A model generated the notes under the pieces. The model made no database searches, was not told the origin of the DNA, and worked only from the letters and a program-made list of their open reading frames with translations. Positions 1-7,088 of a stretch of 28,468 nt of DNA are shown in pieces. The position numbers were made by a program, and so were the translations under genes. How positions within the stretch are numbered: position 1 is the first letter of the stretch; each line of letters begins with the position of its first letter. The stretch is from a virus, in IMG/VR virus record IMGVR_UViG_3300007028_000002, positions 1-28,468 of that record; one strand, given 5' to 3'.

Positions 1-99
1 AAGCCCGAAACGAGCTTCCCACGGTAGGGAGACGTGAACAATTGGGGGCATACGGGCTCCGTCTTCGTCGACGAAGTAGGCGTCCGCTTCACCGTCTTG
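1..99. repeat. 99-bp terminal direct repeat (circular join), left copy
   Basis: Bases 1-99 are identical to 28370-28468. The portal frame continues through the join in phase, so the repeat is most simply an assembler overlap of a circular molecule, with a unique length of 28,369 bp. A true short terminal repeat cannot be excluded from sequence alone, but it would lie inside an essential coding region, which is unusual for packaging ends. Confidence 0.93.
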
Positions 100-681
100 G
101 TTCACGGCCCACACGCCGGACTCTAGGAGCACGTCTTTGTCCTCTCCGTCCTCTGTGTCCTTCGTATAGACCTCGTACTCTTCGGGCGTGTAGCGCGTCC
201 AAGTCTTCGTCTCCTGGATGTTATTGAAGACCGACTGCCGGGGCTCCACACGGCTCCCTTTGACTACGTACTCGTCCCGTACCCAATTCGGGACGGACAG
301 AGGACCGACGACCTTCAAGCCGGAGTTGGGCTTAAACACGAGGTAGGCCTCGTGATACGTCAGTAGCTTCGTTGCGAGGTCGATAAGTTGGACGGTGTAA
401 CTCTCTCCGTCGGGGCCGACAGAGGAGAGGTCTAGTAGAGGGGCCGATCGGGAAACGTCGTCGTAGGCCTGGAAGAGCATCCCCACGATACGGGAGACGT
501 GACGCCGTGTGAGAGGCGTAAAGTCGGCGTCCCGCTTCCGCTGCTTAAAGTGGTCGGGGTGCTCCTCAAAGTACCGCTTTGCGAGCTCTGCCTTTGCACC
601 GTCCCCGGTGAGCATACGTCGGATGAGCTCCCAATCTCGTTTGTGTTTGCCGTGGTGGGCGTGTTCTGCCTTTGTAATCAT
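1..681 (-). CDS. portal protein, N-terminal half (gene continues at the other end of the window)
   Basis: The ATG at 681-679 opens a frame of 227 codons to base 1, which continues at 28369-27674 for a total of 458 aa. The portal forms the dodecameric ring at the capsid vertex, through which the terminase pumps DNA and to which the neck attaches. Seen here: a charged N-terminus starting MITKAEHAHHGKH, then an alpha-helical region with RRHVSRIVGMLFQAYDD and LIDLATKLLTYHEAY, resembling the wing of DUF4055-type portals. The call rests on this resemblance plus position, directly after large terminase (15 nt gap) and directly before a MuF-like gene. No clear Shine-Dalgarno precedes the ATG. It is split only because of where the circle was opened. 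Confidence 0.82.
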   Translation of the reverse strand, partial: MITKAEHAHHGKHKRDWELIRRMLTGDGAKAELAKRYFEEHPDHFKQRKRDADFTPLTRRHVSRIVGMLFQAYDDVSRSAPLLDLSSVGPDGESYTVQLIDLATKLLTYHEAYLVFKPNSGLKVVGPLSVPNWVRDEYVVKGSRVEPRQSVFNNIQETKTWTRYTPEEYEVYTKDTEDGEDKDVLLESGVWAVNQDGEADAYFVDEDGARMPPIVHVSLPWEARFGL

Positions 682-695
682 CAGTCGTCTGATAC

Positions 696-2171
696 CTAGT
701 TAATACCTAGAATAGTGTCGAATGCGTCGGAGGTGTCGTCTTCCTTGCCGTCCAAGTCGAAGAGCTCCCACACTGAGTAGACGAGAGCGTCGGCACGGTC
801 GGGGCTGTCCCCGCTCCCGTCCTGCTGGAAGTCGGTAAGCTGATCCTCCAGGTGTGCGAGGTGGCCTCCGTCTCGTGCGTCGTCGCGCTGGTAGACGTGG
901 AAGACTTTGCTGCGCTGGTAGAGGTTGTGCACCGGCTCCGCTCGTACGTCCTTACTCTGGTTGGTGTGCGTGGCGTTGACCGCTGCGTGTTCGTTGTAGC
1001 TGCGGAGTTGTTGCGTGACGAGGGCTCCCCCTTGATTCGTCTCCGCGTGGATACAATCCGCGGGCCGCCAATCGTACGGGGCGTCTACTGCTTTCTGCAC
1101 ATCTTCGGAGAAGGGCTCGTCGAGGTAGTCTGTGATGAGGTCCAGGTCTCCCTGGTACGCTGCGATCGTGATAGCTCCCCATTCCCGCGTTGTGTACTGC
1201 CCAGAGAGATCCGCAAGTACGTAGGCGTTTCCGTCGTTCCCCAGGCCCACAACCACAATCCCGGCCTCGTCTCCCTTACTGTCGGAGACGCTGGGATCAA
1301 GGCCCACGCAGATCCGACGAAGTGGGGGCACGTCGTCGGGGTTGACGGTTTGGATGTCGGCGTATTTCCACAAGTCGCCCACATCCTCCAGGACCACACC
1401 TCCAACCTCTTGTTTGCCTAAACGCGTCCCCCGCATCTTATCAAACTGCCGGAGAATCCGGCTGTCCAGGTTGGCTTCGTTCTCCAGAGAAGAGCCTGTA
1501 ATGACGTGGACCGTGGGGTCCTCTACAAGCTCCTTAATGACCGGGATAGGCCGCGGCGTTGTGGTGATGAGAAGCTGGGAGTCCCCGGCCCCCTTGCCGC
1601 CTTCACGAAGCGTTAGGTTCACCTGATTGAGTACCTTCTCCGCGTAGCGCATCTTTGCGAGCTCGTCAATCCAGGCCACGGAGCCGGAGAAGCCACGGAG
1701 GGAGTCGGGAGAGTCGCCGCTGTAGGTCTGCACACGCGACGATCCCTCCGGCCCAACGAGCTCAATCCGTGACTCACTGCGCTTGTAGTTGGGCTTTAGC
1801 TTCTTATTCCTAGCAAACTCCACGAGACCGGAGCCGATCTCCGCGGGCTCTACGATGTCGTCTCGTACGTCTGCCGCGGTCTCTGCTACTACGGCCGTAG
1901 CACGGTGCCCGCGCTGTATGCGATCGAGAAGCCAATGGGCTCCGGTCCATCCCTTGCCCCAACCACGACCGCACAGGATCAAGATCGTGTCGGCGTCCGA
2001 CTCGATCGCTTCTAGCTGCTTATCACGAGCTAAGATATATGGGGAGCCCGCAATCCGTTGTTGCGCGGTCTTGGGGTACTGTGACAGGACACGGGCACGC
2101 TCCGCGTTGGAAGCGTGACGCACACGCTCCCGTAGCTTCAACATCCCGTCTGTCCACTTACTGTGCTGCAT
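696..2171 (-). CDS. terL: terminase large subunit
   Basis: A 491-aa DNA-packaging motor protein: an N-terminal ATPase drives DNA through the portal and a C-terminal RNase H-fold nuclease cuts the concatemer. The Walker A motif is GRGWGKG (residues 68-74), Walker B is VAWIDE (165-170), and the TTTP coupling motif is at 203-206. Nuclease acidic residues are visible at GLDPS (Asp292), HAETNQGG (Glu377) and SPDRADAL (near residue 459). Length is normal for the family and all key residues are present, so it should be active. It lies between an 87-aa gene and the portal. No Shine-Dalgarno is seen; the start context is AGATAATG. A second ATG at codon 10 is possible, but the upstream one is kept because the gap is otherwise empty. 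Confidence 0.96.
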   Translation of the reverse strand: MQHSKWTDGMLKLRERVRHASNAERARVLSQYPKTAQQRIAGSPYILARDKQLEAIESDADTILILCGRGWGKGWTGAHWLLDRIQRGHRATAVVAETAADVRDDIVEPAEIGSGLVEFARNKKLKPNYKRSESRIELVGPEGSSRVQTYSGDSPDSLRGFSGSVAWIDELAKMRYAEKVLNQVNLTLREGGKGAGDSQLLITTTPRPIPVIKELVEDPTVHVITGSSLENEANLDSRILRQFDKMRGTRLGKQEVGGVVLEDVGDLWKYADIQTVNPDDVPPLRRICVGLDPSVSDSKGDEAGIVVVGLGNDGNAYVLADLSGQYTTREWGAITIAAYQGDLDLITDYLDEPFSEDVQKAVDAPYDWRPADCIHAETNQGGALVTQQLRSYNEHAAVNATHTNQSKDVRAEPVHNLYQRSKVFHVYQRDDARDGGHLAHLEDQLTDFQQDGSGDSPDRADALVYSVWELFDLDGKEDDTSDAFDTILGIN

Positions 2172-2252
2172 TATCTGGGGGCTAGAATGAGTAGCTAGAG
2201 GCTACCTAGCTTGTGGGGTTTTGAGCTCTGGATTTTGGCTATGTGTGAAGCG

Positions 2253-2516
2253 TCAGGCCTTAGCTTTGTCCTCTTCGATCTTGCGGGAGGTGAAGCAAAG
2301 TTGCGCCGCGTACCTAGCTATGTAGTCCATAGGAATCACAAAGTCCCAGGCCACAACCTTCCCGTCGTTACGGTACTCCGTGTACTCGATCTCGTCAGAG
2401 ACAGGTTGGAGACGCTTCTTTGTGAGGTTGGCTTCCCCTTTTCGAGTCGTGTAGAAGCGGACTACGTCGTCGTAGTAGTCGTAGGTGAGCGTGGTTTCTT
2501 CTTCTTTGCGGTTCAT
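2253..2516 (-). CDS. hypothetical 87-aa protein between the terminase subunits
   Basis: A small charged protein, rich in Tyr/Asp near the N-terminus (LTYDYYDDVVRFYTT) and Lys/Glu at the C-terminus, predicted to be soluble with no membrane segment. It is not recognised. Composition (many D, E, Y, few R/P) matches the real genes of this genome rather than the frame shadows. It sits in the packaging module, 81 nt before large terminase and about 330 nt after small terminase, so an accessory packaging role is possible but not shown. Confidence 0.7.
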   Translation of the reverse strand: MNRKEEETTLTYDYYDDVVRFYTTRKGEANLTKKRLQPVSDEIEYTEYRNDGKVVAWDFVIPMDYIARYAAQLCFTSRKIEEDKAKA

Positions 2517-2847
2517 CGCGGTTTGGGGTCAGTTGGAGAATCTGTAAATCGGGGAAGGGGTGGGGCCGAAATCCGACCCTGTTTGGGGGCCCCGCCCCGG
2601 CCCGGTGGGAGGCCGGAGGCTGTGAGGCCGTGACGCGTACCCTAACGAACGCGCCGCGTTGGTAGGCCTGCGTACCTGGGCCGTTAGGCCTGAACACCTG
2701 GGGCTCGTGACGCCTTAACTCCGGCTGTCTTGAACCTGTCCTGTGACCTAAATCACCACCTGTCAAGTTGTCAATCGGAGCCCCGAATAACGAAAACTAA
2801 TTAATGTTAGTTTTCGTTTTCTGTTTGGGCCTTTCCTGTGGTGAGCC
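2517..2847. other. 331-bp non-coding gap inside the packaging module (pac/cos candidate)
   Basis: No protein with native-like composition fits here on either strand; the open frames are Arg/Pro-rich shadows. It holds two 18-bp direct copies of TAGGCCTGnnnACCTGGG-like sequence (2660-2702), a very GC-rich patch (2578-2632), and at its terminase-small end a perfect AT-rich inverted repeat listed separately. Such a gap between the terminase subunits in a compact genome is a reasonable place for a packaging recognition site. This is inference. Confidence 0.45.
2789..2818. repeat. perfect 12-bp inverted repeat, AT-rich hairpin
   Basis: AACGAAAACTAA (2789-2800) and TTAGTTTTCGTT (2807-2818) are perfectly complementary around the 6-nt loop TTAATG. 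It lies 29 bp past the stop of the small terminase. The stem is AT-rich in a GC-rich genome and is not followed by a clean T-run on the minus strand, so it is an unusual terminator. A protein-binding or packaging site is equally possible. Confidence 0.85.
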
Positions 2848-3822
2848 TTAACTATCGGCGTCTAGGTTCTTGAAGAGATCCTCCACCTGCTCTTCGTCGT
2901 TCGGGTCAAACTCAATCCCGCCGCTGTGCTCTACCTGCTGCTTCTGCGTCGGCTTGCCGCGGTTGCGGTTGAAGATCGTCCGCACAGCCTCCAGGACCGT
3001 ACGCTCGTCTCTGCCGTCGTCTAGGAGCCGCTCTAACTCCCGTATGCCCTTGTACTCTAGCTTCTGTAGGGCGTATGCGATCTGATCTTTCTGCTTATCG
3101 AGCATCTTAGAGGCGCACGCCTCGACGTAGTCGGGCCATCCGTACACTGTGTCTCTGTGTATATCTACGTGCTCCGCGGCGTATGCCTTCACGGAGTGGC
3201 TCTGTCGGGCCAGCACATAGCGGCGTTGGTTGTCGGAGAGGTGAGCCCAAATCGTCTCAAAGTCGTCTTGTGACGTCGGTGTGTAATCGGGATCGAGCGG
3301 GCCCGGCTCGTCTTCCTGGTCCTCTGTGTCGACGTCGTCACCGGCTCCGGCCTCCGGCCCGGCCCCACGCGCGCGACCCTCGGAGCGGGCATCGGCGCCG
3401 TCTCGACCCTCCCCAGCCGGATCACCCTCCGAATCTTCCGTCTCAGATCCCGTCCCCTCAATCCCAAGATCCGGCACCTCTCCGGTCCCTCCGTCCCCAA
3501 GTTCACCGTTCCCCTGAGCCTCTAAAGTCTTGCCCTCCTGAGCCCCAGGTTCGGCGCCTCCTTCGTCCCCAGGTTCCAGGCCTTCCGCTTCAAGGGCTTC
3601 ATGTAGATACCGATCGAGCTCCCAGGCCTCTCCCTTTGTGACGAGGTCTTCCATCCATGCCCAGGCCGTCATAGCCTTCACACCGTCTACGGCCCCGTGC
3701 TTCTCTACGTACTTGGAGAGGGTCTCCTCTGCTAGCCCACTGAGGTGTTCTTCTGTGAGGGCTCCGAAGTCTGGGGCCTTTCTTGTGGTGGTGGTGTTGT
3801 TGTCTTTGTCTTCCTTTGACAT
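2848..3822 (-). CDS. terS: terminase small subunit (probable) with long acidic linker
   Basis: A 324-aa protein. Residues 1-79 are helical and residues about 80-183 are a low-complexity Gly/Glu/Asp/Pro linker. Residues about 186-232 hold a helix-turn-helix resembling small terminases (FETIWAHLSDNQRRYVLARQ, then KAYAAEHVDIHRDTVYGWP). After it comes a helical oligomerisation-type region (LEYKGIRELERLLDDGRDE) and a short acidic tail. Small terminases bind the packaging site on DNA and load the large subunit. The HTH-then-helix order and position upstream of large terminase support the call. Oddities are the roughly 100-residue disordered acidic insert and a total length about twice the usual. 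It could be a fusion of an unknown N-terminal domain to a terminase. Confidence 0.8.
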   Translation of the reverse strand: MSKEDKDNNTTTTRKAPDFGALTEEHLSGLAEETLSKYVEKHGAVDGVKAMTAWAWMEDLVTKGEAWELDRYLHEALEAEGLEPGDEGGAEPGAQEGKTLEAQGNGELGDGGTGEVPDLGIEGTGSETEDSEGDPAGEGRDGADARSEGRARGAGPEAGAGDDVDTEDQEDEPGPLDPDYTPTSQDDFETIWAHLSDNQRRYVLARQSHSVKAYAAEHVDIHRDTVYGWPDYVEACASKMLDKQKDQIAYALQKLEYKGIRELERLLDDGRDERTVLEAVRTIFNRNRGKPTQKQQVEHSGGIEFDPNDEEQVEDLFKNLDADS

Positions 3823-3913
3823 CGTGGTGTCTTAGTGTGTGTATGTGGTCTCTGTCGAGGTTGGGTGCGGCTCGTCTCTGAGCTTCCCTGTTTCCGGTGT
3901 CGTGAGTTTGTGC

Positions 3914-4189
3914 TTAGGGCTTCAAGTGTGCTTCACACCGGGGCCATGAACGTGTAAAGTCCCAACCCTGTGATTGAGCTAGGTCTTTATCAATCGTGGC
4001 GTCTGCTGCGTAGCAAAGCCCCTGCGCGTACGTGATTGTGGTGGTGATGAGCGCGTCTTGTGTCTCTGCCATCACGAGCTCGACGAGCCCAGGCCGGAGG
4101 ATTGCGTATCGGGCCTGTCCGATGATCGTGTCTACAGGGTACGTGTGGTCCCAGGTGTCGGACTGTGGGAGGGCTCTGTGTGCTGTCAT
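3914..4189 (-). CDS. hypothetical 91-aa protein, first gene of a late transcript
   Basis: Not recognised. It is soluble, with a central hydrophobic/Ala-Thr stretch (ALITTTITYAQGLCYAADAT) too polar for a confident membrane helix. It is the first gene after the TGTTTATATATAAGTA motif (about 109 nt upstream), followed 91 nt later by small terminase. The start context is AAGCTATG with no Shine-Dalgarno. Its position suggests expression with the packaging and head genes. No function can be assigned. Confidence 0.65.
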   Translation of the reverse strand: MTAHRALPQSDTWDHTYPVDTIIGQARYAILRPGLVELVMAETQDALITTTITYAQGLCYAADATIDKDLAQSQGWDFTRSWPRCEAHLKP

Positions 4190-4222
4190 AGCTTACATAT
4201 CTAAGGTCTAGATACACAGACG

Positions 4223-4245
4223 GCCCCAGGTGTGAGGCCTGGGGC
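4223..4245. repeat. 8-bp GC-rich hairpin in late leader
   Basis: GCCCCAGG (4223-4230) and CCTGGGGC (4238-4245) form a perfect stem with a 7-nt loop, between the late-promoter motif and the 91-aa gene. No T-run follows on either strand, so it is more likely a leader stem-loop or stability element than a terminator. Confidence 0.6.
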
Positions 4246-4297
4246 GTGAAGTGCTGGTGGTCGTCTGTGTGAGGGGCTTCTTTTGCTACCAGCTGCT

Positions 4298-4313
4298 TAC
4301 TTATATATAAACA
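4298..4313 (-). promoter_or_regulatory. putative late promoter, copy 1
   Basis: On the minus strand this reads TGTTTATATATAAGTA, identical over 16 bases to 26661-26676. Both lie 16-17 nt after the stop codon of the preceding gene, with a C-rich stretch starting (G/C)CACCCC between, and both lie about 110 nt before the first gene of a structural operon. An AT-only 16-mer repeated exactly in GC-rich DNA at equivalent places is strong evidence for a shared regulatory element. Promoter identity and direction are inferred. Confidence 0.75.
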
Positions 4314-4329
4314 TCGGCCGTCGGGGTGC

Positions 4330-4872
4330 TCAGATCGTCTCAATCCGTTTCCAGACCTCCGCGGCTGTGCCGTCGATCTCTCCTTCCTCGACAAGCTCCC
4401 CGAAAAGCGTAGGGACACCAAAATCCAGTCCCTCCAGTCCGTTGTCCCCAGGTGTGTACTCAGGAAGCTCCTGTGTGAGACGCGTCGTGTGCTCCACGTA
4501 GCGGCGTACGTACTGCCGAAAAGCGTTCGCAAGGTAGTATTCCAGGCATCCCCGTTCCGCGTCGTACCGGATCATCACGAGCTGAAACAGTTGGTAGGTC
4601 TCCGCTAGTACGTCGTCGAGTGTAAGCGTGGAGTCCTCTGCACGTCCTAGCTCTTTTGCAGCTATGTGGTAGATAGCTTCTATGTGTAGAGCGTAGAGGG
4701 AGTAGAGCGTAGAGGCTTGTTCGTTGGTGGGCGGGCACGAGCGGAGCGCGACAGCCGGAGATTCCGCGTCTGCTACTTGGGAGGCCTCTTCCTGCCAATC
4801 TTCGATCTGCCCCAGGTAGTGCGCTTCGTCCCGGCTCGTGTCCGCGTGTTGTCGTATCTGTGAGGGCGTCAT
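4330..4872 (-). CDS. sigma-70 region 2-like protein, candidate late regulator
   Basis: A 180-aa protein. Residues about 58-128 resemble sigma-70 region 2, the part that binds core RNA polymerase and melts the -10 element: LTLDDVLAETYQLFQLVMIRYDAERG followed by YYLANAFRQYVRRYVEH, matching the usual pattern DDLxQE...RYDPERG...YLxxxIRxxIxRY. No convincing region 4 is seen; the C-terminus is short and acidic. It is the last gene of an early operon (6 nt after the 81-aa gene), and the first putative late promoter begins just after its stop codon. This context suggests a phage sigma or sigma-like activator that switches on structural genes. The resemblance is by eye, and an unrelated helical protein is the alternative. 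Confidence 0.6.
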   Translation of the reverse strand: MTPSQIRQHADTSRDEAHYLGQIEDWQEEASQVADAESPAVALRSCPPTNEQASTLYSLYALHIEAIYHIAAKELGRAEDSTLTLDDVLAETYQLFQLVMIRYDAERGCLEYYLANAFRQYVRRYVEHTTRLTQELPEYTPGDNGLEGLDFGVPTLFGELVEEGEIDGTAAEVWKRIETI

Positions 4873-4878
4873 TGGGTG

Positions 4879-5124
4879 CTAGTCTCTGAGAGAGGACATT
4901 AGGTGAGACTCCACACGGTTCGCTGTGTCGAGGATGTCGGGCGTGTGCGTCGGCACGTCGAAGCCGTCACGGGAGAGCCGGGAAAGGAGCGCACGGAGCT
5001 CGTTCCATCCTAGCCGGACGTAAACACAGTAGACCGCAAGATCGGTCGGACGGTCGTACGTCTGTAGTGCATGTTTTAAAATGACGCGGGCTTCACGGAG
5101 TCGGATTGAGGTGTCGGGTCTCAC
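4879..5124 (-). CDS. hypothetical 81-aa protein
   Basis: Not recognised. It is helical and basic at the N-terminus (MRPDTSIRLREARVILKHAL), with YVRLGWNELRALLSRLSRDGFDV in the middle. It starts with GTG at 5124, overlapping the stop of the upstream 50-aa gene as GTGA, and ends 6 nt before the sigma-like gene. The tight packing shows an operon of three co-translated small genes driven from the early promoter at 5301. A partner or regulator of the sigma-like protein is a guess from position only. Confidence 0.7.
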   Translation of the reverse strand: MRPDTSIRLREARVILKHALQTYDRPTDLAVYCVYVRLGWNELRALLSRLSRDGFDVPTHTPDILDTANRVESHLMSSLRD

Positions 5125-5273
5125 TGTGTGGGCCGGTTGGAGTTGATGAGGCTGCGTAGGAGCTCGACTTCCCCGCGTCGCTTACGGAGACGCTCTGAGA
5201 TGTCGTCGAGATGAGTCTGTAGGTCGTCGAGGTCGTCGAGTAGCTCTGAGAGCTCTGTACTGAGGTCTTTCAC
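5121..5273 (-). CDS. 50-aa coiled-coil protein
   Basis: GTG at 5273-5271 to TGA at 5123-5121. The protein is almost entirely an amphipathic helix with leucine heptads (LSTELSELLDDLDDLQTHL, then ISERLRKRRGEVELLRSLI), predicted to be a dimeric or trimeric coiled coil. Two independent signs make this short frame convincing. Its start lies exactly 28 nt from the early-promoter motif, as in two other genes, and its stop overlaps the next start as GTGA. Function is unknown; small coiled coils in phage early operons often modify host complexes, but nothing here specifies a target. Confidence 0.72.
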   Translation of the reverse strand: MKDLSTELSELLDDLDDLQTHLDDISERLRKRRGEVELLRSLINSNRPTQ

Positions 5274-5300
5274 TTGGTCACTGTCTTGTGTCGCTGTCGT

Positions 5301-5317
5301 GTATACTTATTATGGGC
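5301..5317 (-). promoter_or_regulatory. putative early promoter, copy for the 50-aa/81-aa/sigma-like operon
   Basis: On the plus strand it reads gtatacttattatgggc. Aligned without gaps it matches 6682-6698 and 12683-12699 at nearly every position (consensus GTATAnYTATYATGGG). The distance from the motif's left base to the start codon is 28 nt in all three. Read in the direction of transcription it ends in TATAC, like a -10 element. Confidence 0.72.
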
Positions 5318-5361
5318 ACACCTTATGTGTCCTCTAATCGTGCTGTGGGTGAAAGGTGTGA

Positions 5362-5502
5362 TTACTCCCCTGTCTGGAGTAGGCTTTCTAGGAGGTCTTT
5401 TTTACCTGTACGTCGTGCGATCTCATGCGCTACGTCGAGGGGACTGACTTCGTGGTGGTGCTCGTCAGGGTGTGAGCGTGTGAGGGGATCGAGTCGACGC
5501 AT
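5362..5502 (-). CDS. hypothetical 46-aa protein
   Basis: ATG at 5502 to TAA at 5362. The sequence starts MRRLDPLTRSHPDEHHH and ends with a helical LDVAHEIARRTGKKDLLES segment. It fills the gap between the exonuclease stop (5551) and the next early promoter on the same strand. Residue use resembles the real genes. It is not recognised, and could be a His-rich regulatory peptide. Confidence is limited by the short length. Confidence 0.5.
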   Translation of the reverse strand: MRRLDPLTRSHPDEHHHEVSPLDVAHEIARRTGKKDLLESLLQTGE

Positions 5503-5550
5503 TTCCTTACTGTCTCGCTGTATGTCATGGCTAGCTAGCTTCTATGTATC

Positions 5551-6654
5551 TTACTTGAACGCCTCCGCAATGTACGGTCGTGTCGATGGGATTTTGTTCC
5601 ACATCCACTGTACGAAGTCCCGGTCAACGTTGACTAGGCGCGTCCCTTTGTGTTTGCTGAAGTTCATCACAATGTAACCTTGATCGTCTGTGATGAAACG
5701 TCCGTTATTGTCGAGAGTTCCCTCATACGTAGATACAATGTCGCCACTGCTTATGTGTCCTTCTAAGGGGAGATCCTCTAGCTGATCTAGTAGGATGTCG
5801 AAGGACGCCTTAGCGTCGACCTCCGCCGTGTGTGCGTCGTCGATCGGGCTCCCGAAGCGCCGCTCGTACGTCGCCCCAAGTGTATGCGGGTTAACGATTT
5901 GCTCAATCTTGAGGGTGTCCACAAGGCGCCGATTCGAGGGGCCTGGAATGCCTTGGTATCCTAGGTCGACAAAGTGACGACGAAGAACGGGGACGTCGTG
6001 ACGAGCGATGTTGTGGCCTGCTAGGTCCGCATCCTGTAGCAGATAGGCAAGCCGCTTTGCGATGCCCGCGAAGGCCACGTCCGCTTCTACGAGCTCGTCT
6101 TGTACGTAGAGGTCGCCTCGTTGCTCGACGACACGGAGGGCTGCGATCTCTGTGATCTCCGCTTCCTGGGGATCGAGGGATGTCGTCTCCAGGTCGATAA
6201 TGACGAGGGGCCGTGTGAGTGCGAGGCCGGGCTCGTCGGTGTGGGGTGCGGAGTGGAGTCGGTGGCCTGGGAGCGCACGTGTCTCCGTGGAGGTGTCGAG
6301 CTCCTCTTCCTGCTGCGTGGAATACGATCCGGTCTTCCGAAGCGTGGGGAGCACGTCGTGGGCCAGCCACCGCTTAAAGCGCTCTGCTGCGTCCTTGCGA
6401 GAGGTGAAGATGAGCCGGTAGATGCCCGCCTCGTTGATAATGTTCACTTCACGAAGATGCCCTTTAACGGCTCCTGACCGCGCCTTCATAGTAGTTACCC
6501 CCTTCTCATCATCGTCTAAGCGCGACACCGCTCGTGTGGCGTTGGAGATTGTGAGTGCATCACACACGTCCTTTGCGACGAACCAAACCTCTCCGTCGTC
6601 GTCTTTCGTGATGTGTATCTCGTGCTCGTCAAATGTGCGTGTGAGTGTGTCCAT
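5551..6654 (-). CDS. BRO-N / DnaQ-like 3'-5' exonuclease / ExoX-C-like fusion
   Basis: A 367-aa protein with three parts. Residues 1-113 are a BRO-N (Bro/KilA anti-repressor type) DNA-binding domain (EVWFVAKDVCDAL, then INEAGIYRLIFTSRKDAAERFKRWLAHDVLPTLRKTG). Residues about 150-293 are a DEDDh exonuclease, with Asp154/Glu156 in VIIDLETTSL, Asp220 in AGHNIARHD, and His275/Asp280 in HTAEVDAK. Residues about 315-367 resemble the small C-terminal domain of exodeoxyribonuclease X (FSKHKGTRLVNVDRDFVQWM). All catalytic residues are present, so it should degrade or proofread DNA 3' to 5'. It follows an early promoter by 28 nt. BRO-N fused to an exonuclease is unusual; it may target the nuclease to specific DNA or make it an early effector. 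Confidence 0.9.
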   Translation of the reverse strand: MDTLTRTFDEHEIHITKDDDGEVWFVAKDVCDALTISNATRAVSRLDDDEKGVTTMKARSGAVKGHLREVNIINEAGIYRLIFTSRKDAAERFKRWLAHDVLPTLRKTGSYSTQQEEELDTSTETRALPGHRLHSAPHTDEPGLALTRPLVIIDLETTSLDPQEAEITEIAALRVVEQRGDLYVQDELVEADVAFAGIAKRLAYLLQDADLAGHNIARHDVPVLRRHFVDLGYQGIPGPSNRRLVDTLKIEQIVNPHTLGATYERRFGSPIDDAHTAEVDAKASFDILLDQLEDLPLEGHISSGDIVSTYEGTLDNNGRFITDDQGYIVMNFSKHKGTRLVNVDRDFVQWMWNKIPSTRPYIAEAFK

Positions 6655-6681
6655 GTCGTCGAGGGTCTTTTGTCGAGTGGC

Positions 6682-6698
6682 GTATATCTATCATGGGG
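6682..6698 (-). promoter_or_regulatory. putative early promoter of the BRO-N/exonuclease gene
   Basis: The plus strand reads gtatatctatcatgggg, one of three gap-free copies of the motif GTATAnYTATYATGGG. Its left base is exactly 28 nt before the ATG at 6654. The iteron-like array (6781-6868) lies about 85 bp upstream in transcription terms. Confidence 0.72.
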
Positions 6699-6780
6699 AG
6701 CCTCTGAGAGTAGATGAAAAGCTGAGAGCGTCAAGGGTGTCCGTAAGGGTGCCCACATTGTGAGTACCCCTGTGTCACGT

Positions 6781-6868
6781 CGAGGGGCTGCCTGTGAGGT
6801 GGCGAGGGGCTCCCTGTAACCTGGGGAGAGGTTGCCTGTATCGGAGGGAGAGTGTGCCTGTGTGCCGT
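6781..6868. repeat. four tandem imperfect 22-bp repeats (iteron-like)
   Basis: Units start at 6781, 6803, 6825 and 6847. The shared core is GAGGGGCTGCCTGT with variants (units 1-4: CTGCCTGTG, CTCCCTGTA, GTTGCCTGTA, TGTGCCTGTG) and the 22-nt period is exact. Directly repeated 18-22-bp units are typical of plasmid iterons bound by a Rep protein, but also of repressor arrays. A related pair of units lies at 11394-11437. Confidence 0.7.
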
Positions 6869-7088
6869 TCAGGGGATCGAGGTGAGGCGCCGGGCTACGG
6901 CCGTCGTGGTGCCGTACATCGTGAGTTGGGTAAATGTTACACACCTGGGGCGTTGTGTGTCATTGTGTCAGAGTGACAGGACAGGCTCGTGTCGGAGAGA
7001 GGTGCGGTCTGGTCCTGCTGCCCTGGAGTCGAGGGCTGAGGCTGGGTGCGGTGTGCGGCGTACGTGCGTTACGCGTGCGTGCGAGAGG

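Noticed and set aside
852-1421. 189-codon plus-strand frame opposite large terminase
   Set aside because: Antisense shadow of a gene with all catalytic motifs; no recognisable domain.
2395-2766. 123-codon minus-strand frame in the packaging gap
   Set aside because: It overlaps the better-supported 87-aa gene on the same strand and has shadow-like Arg/Pro composition.
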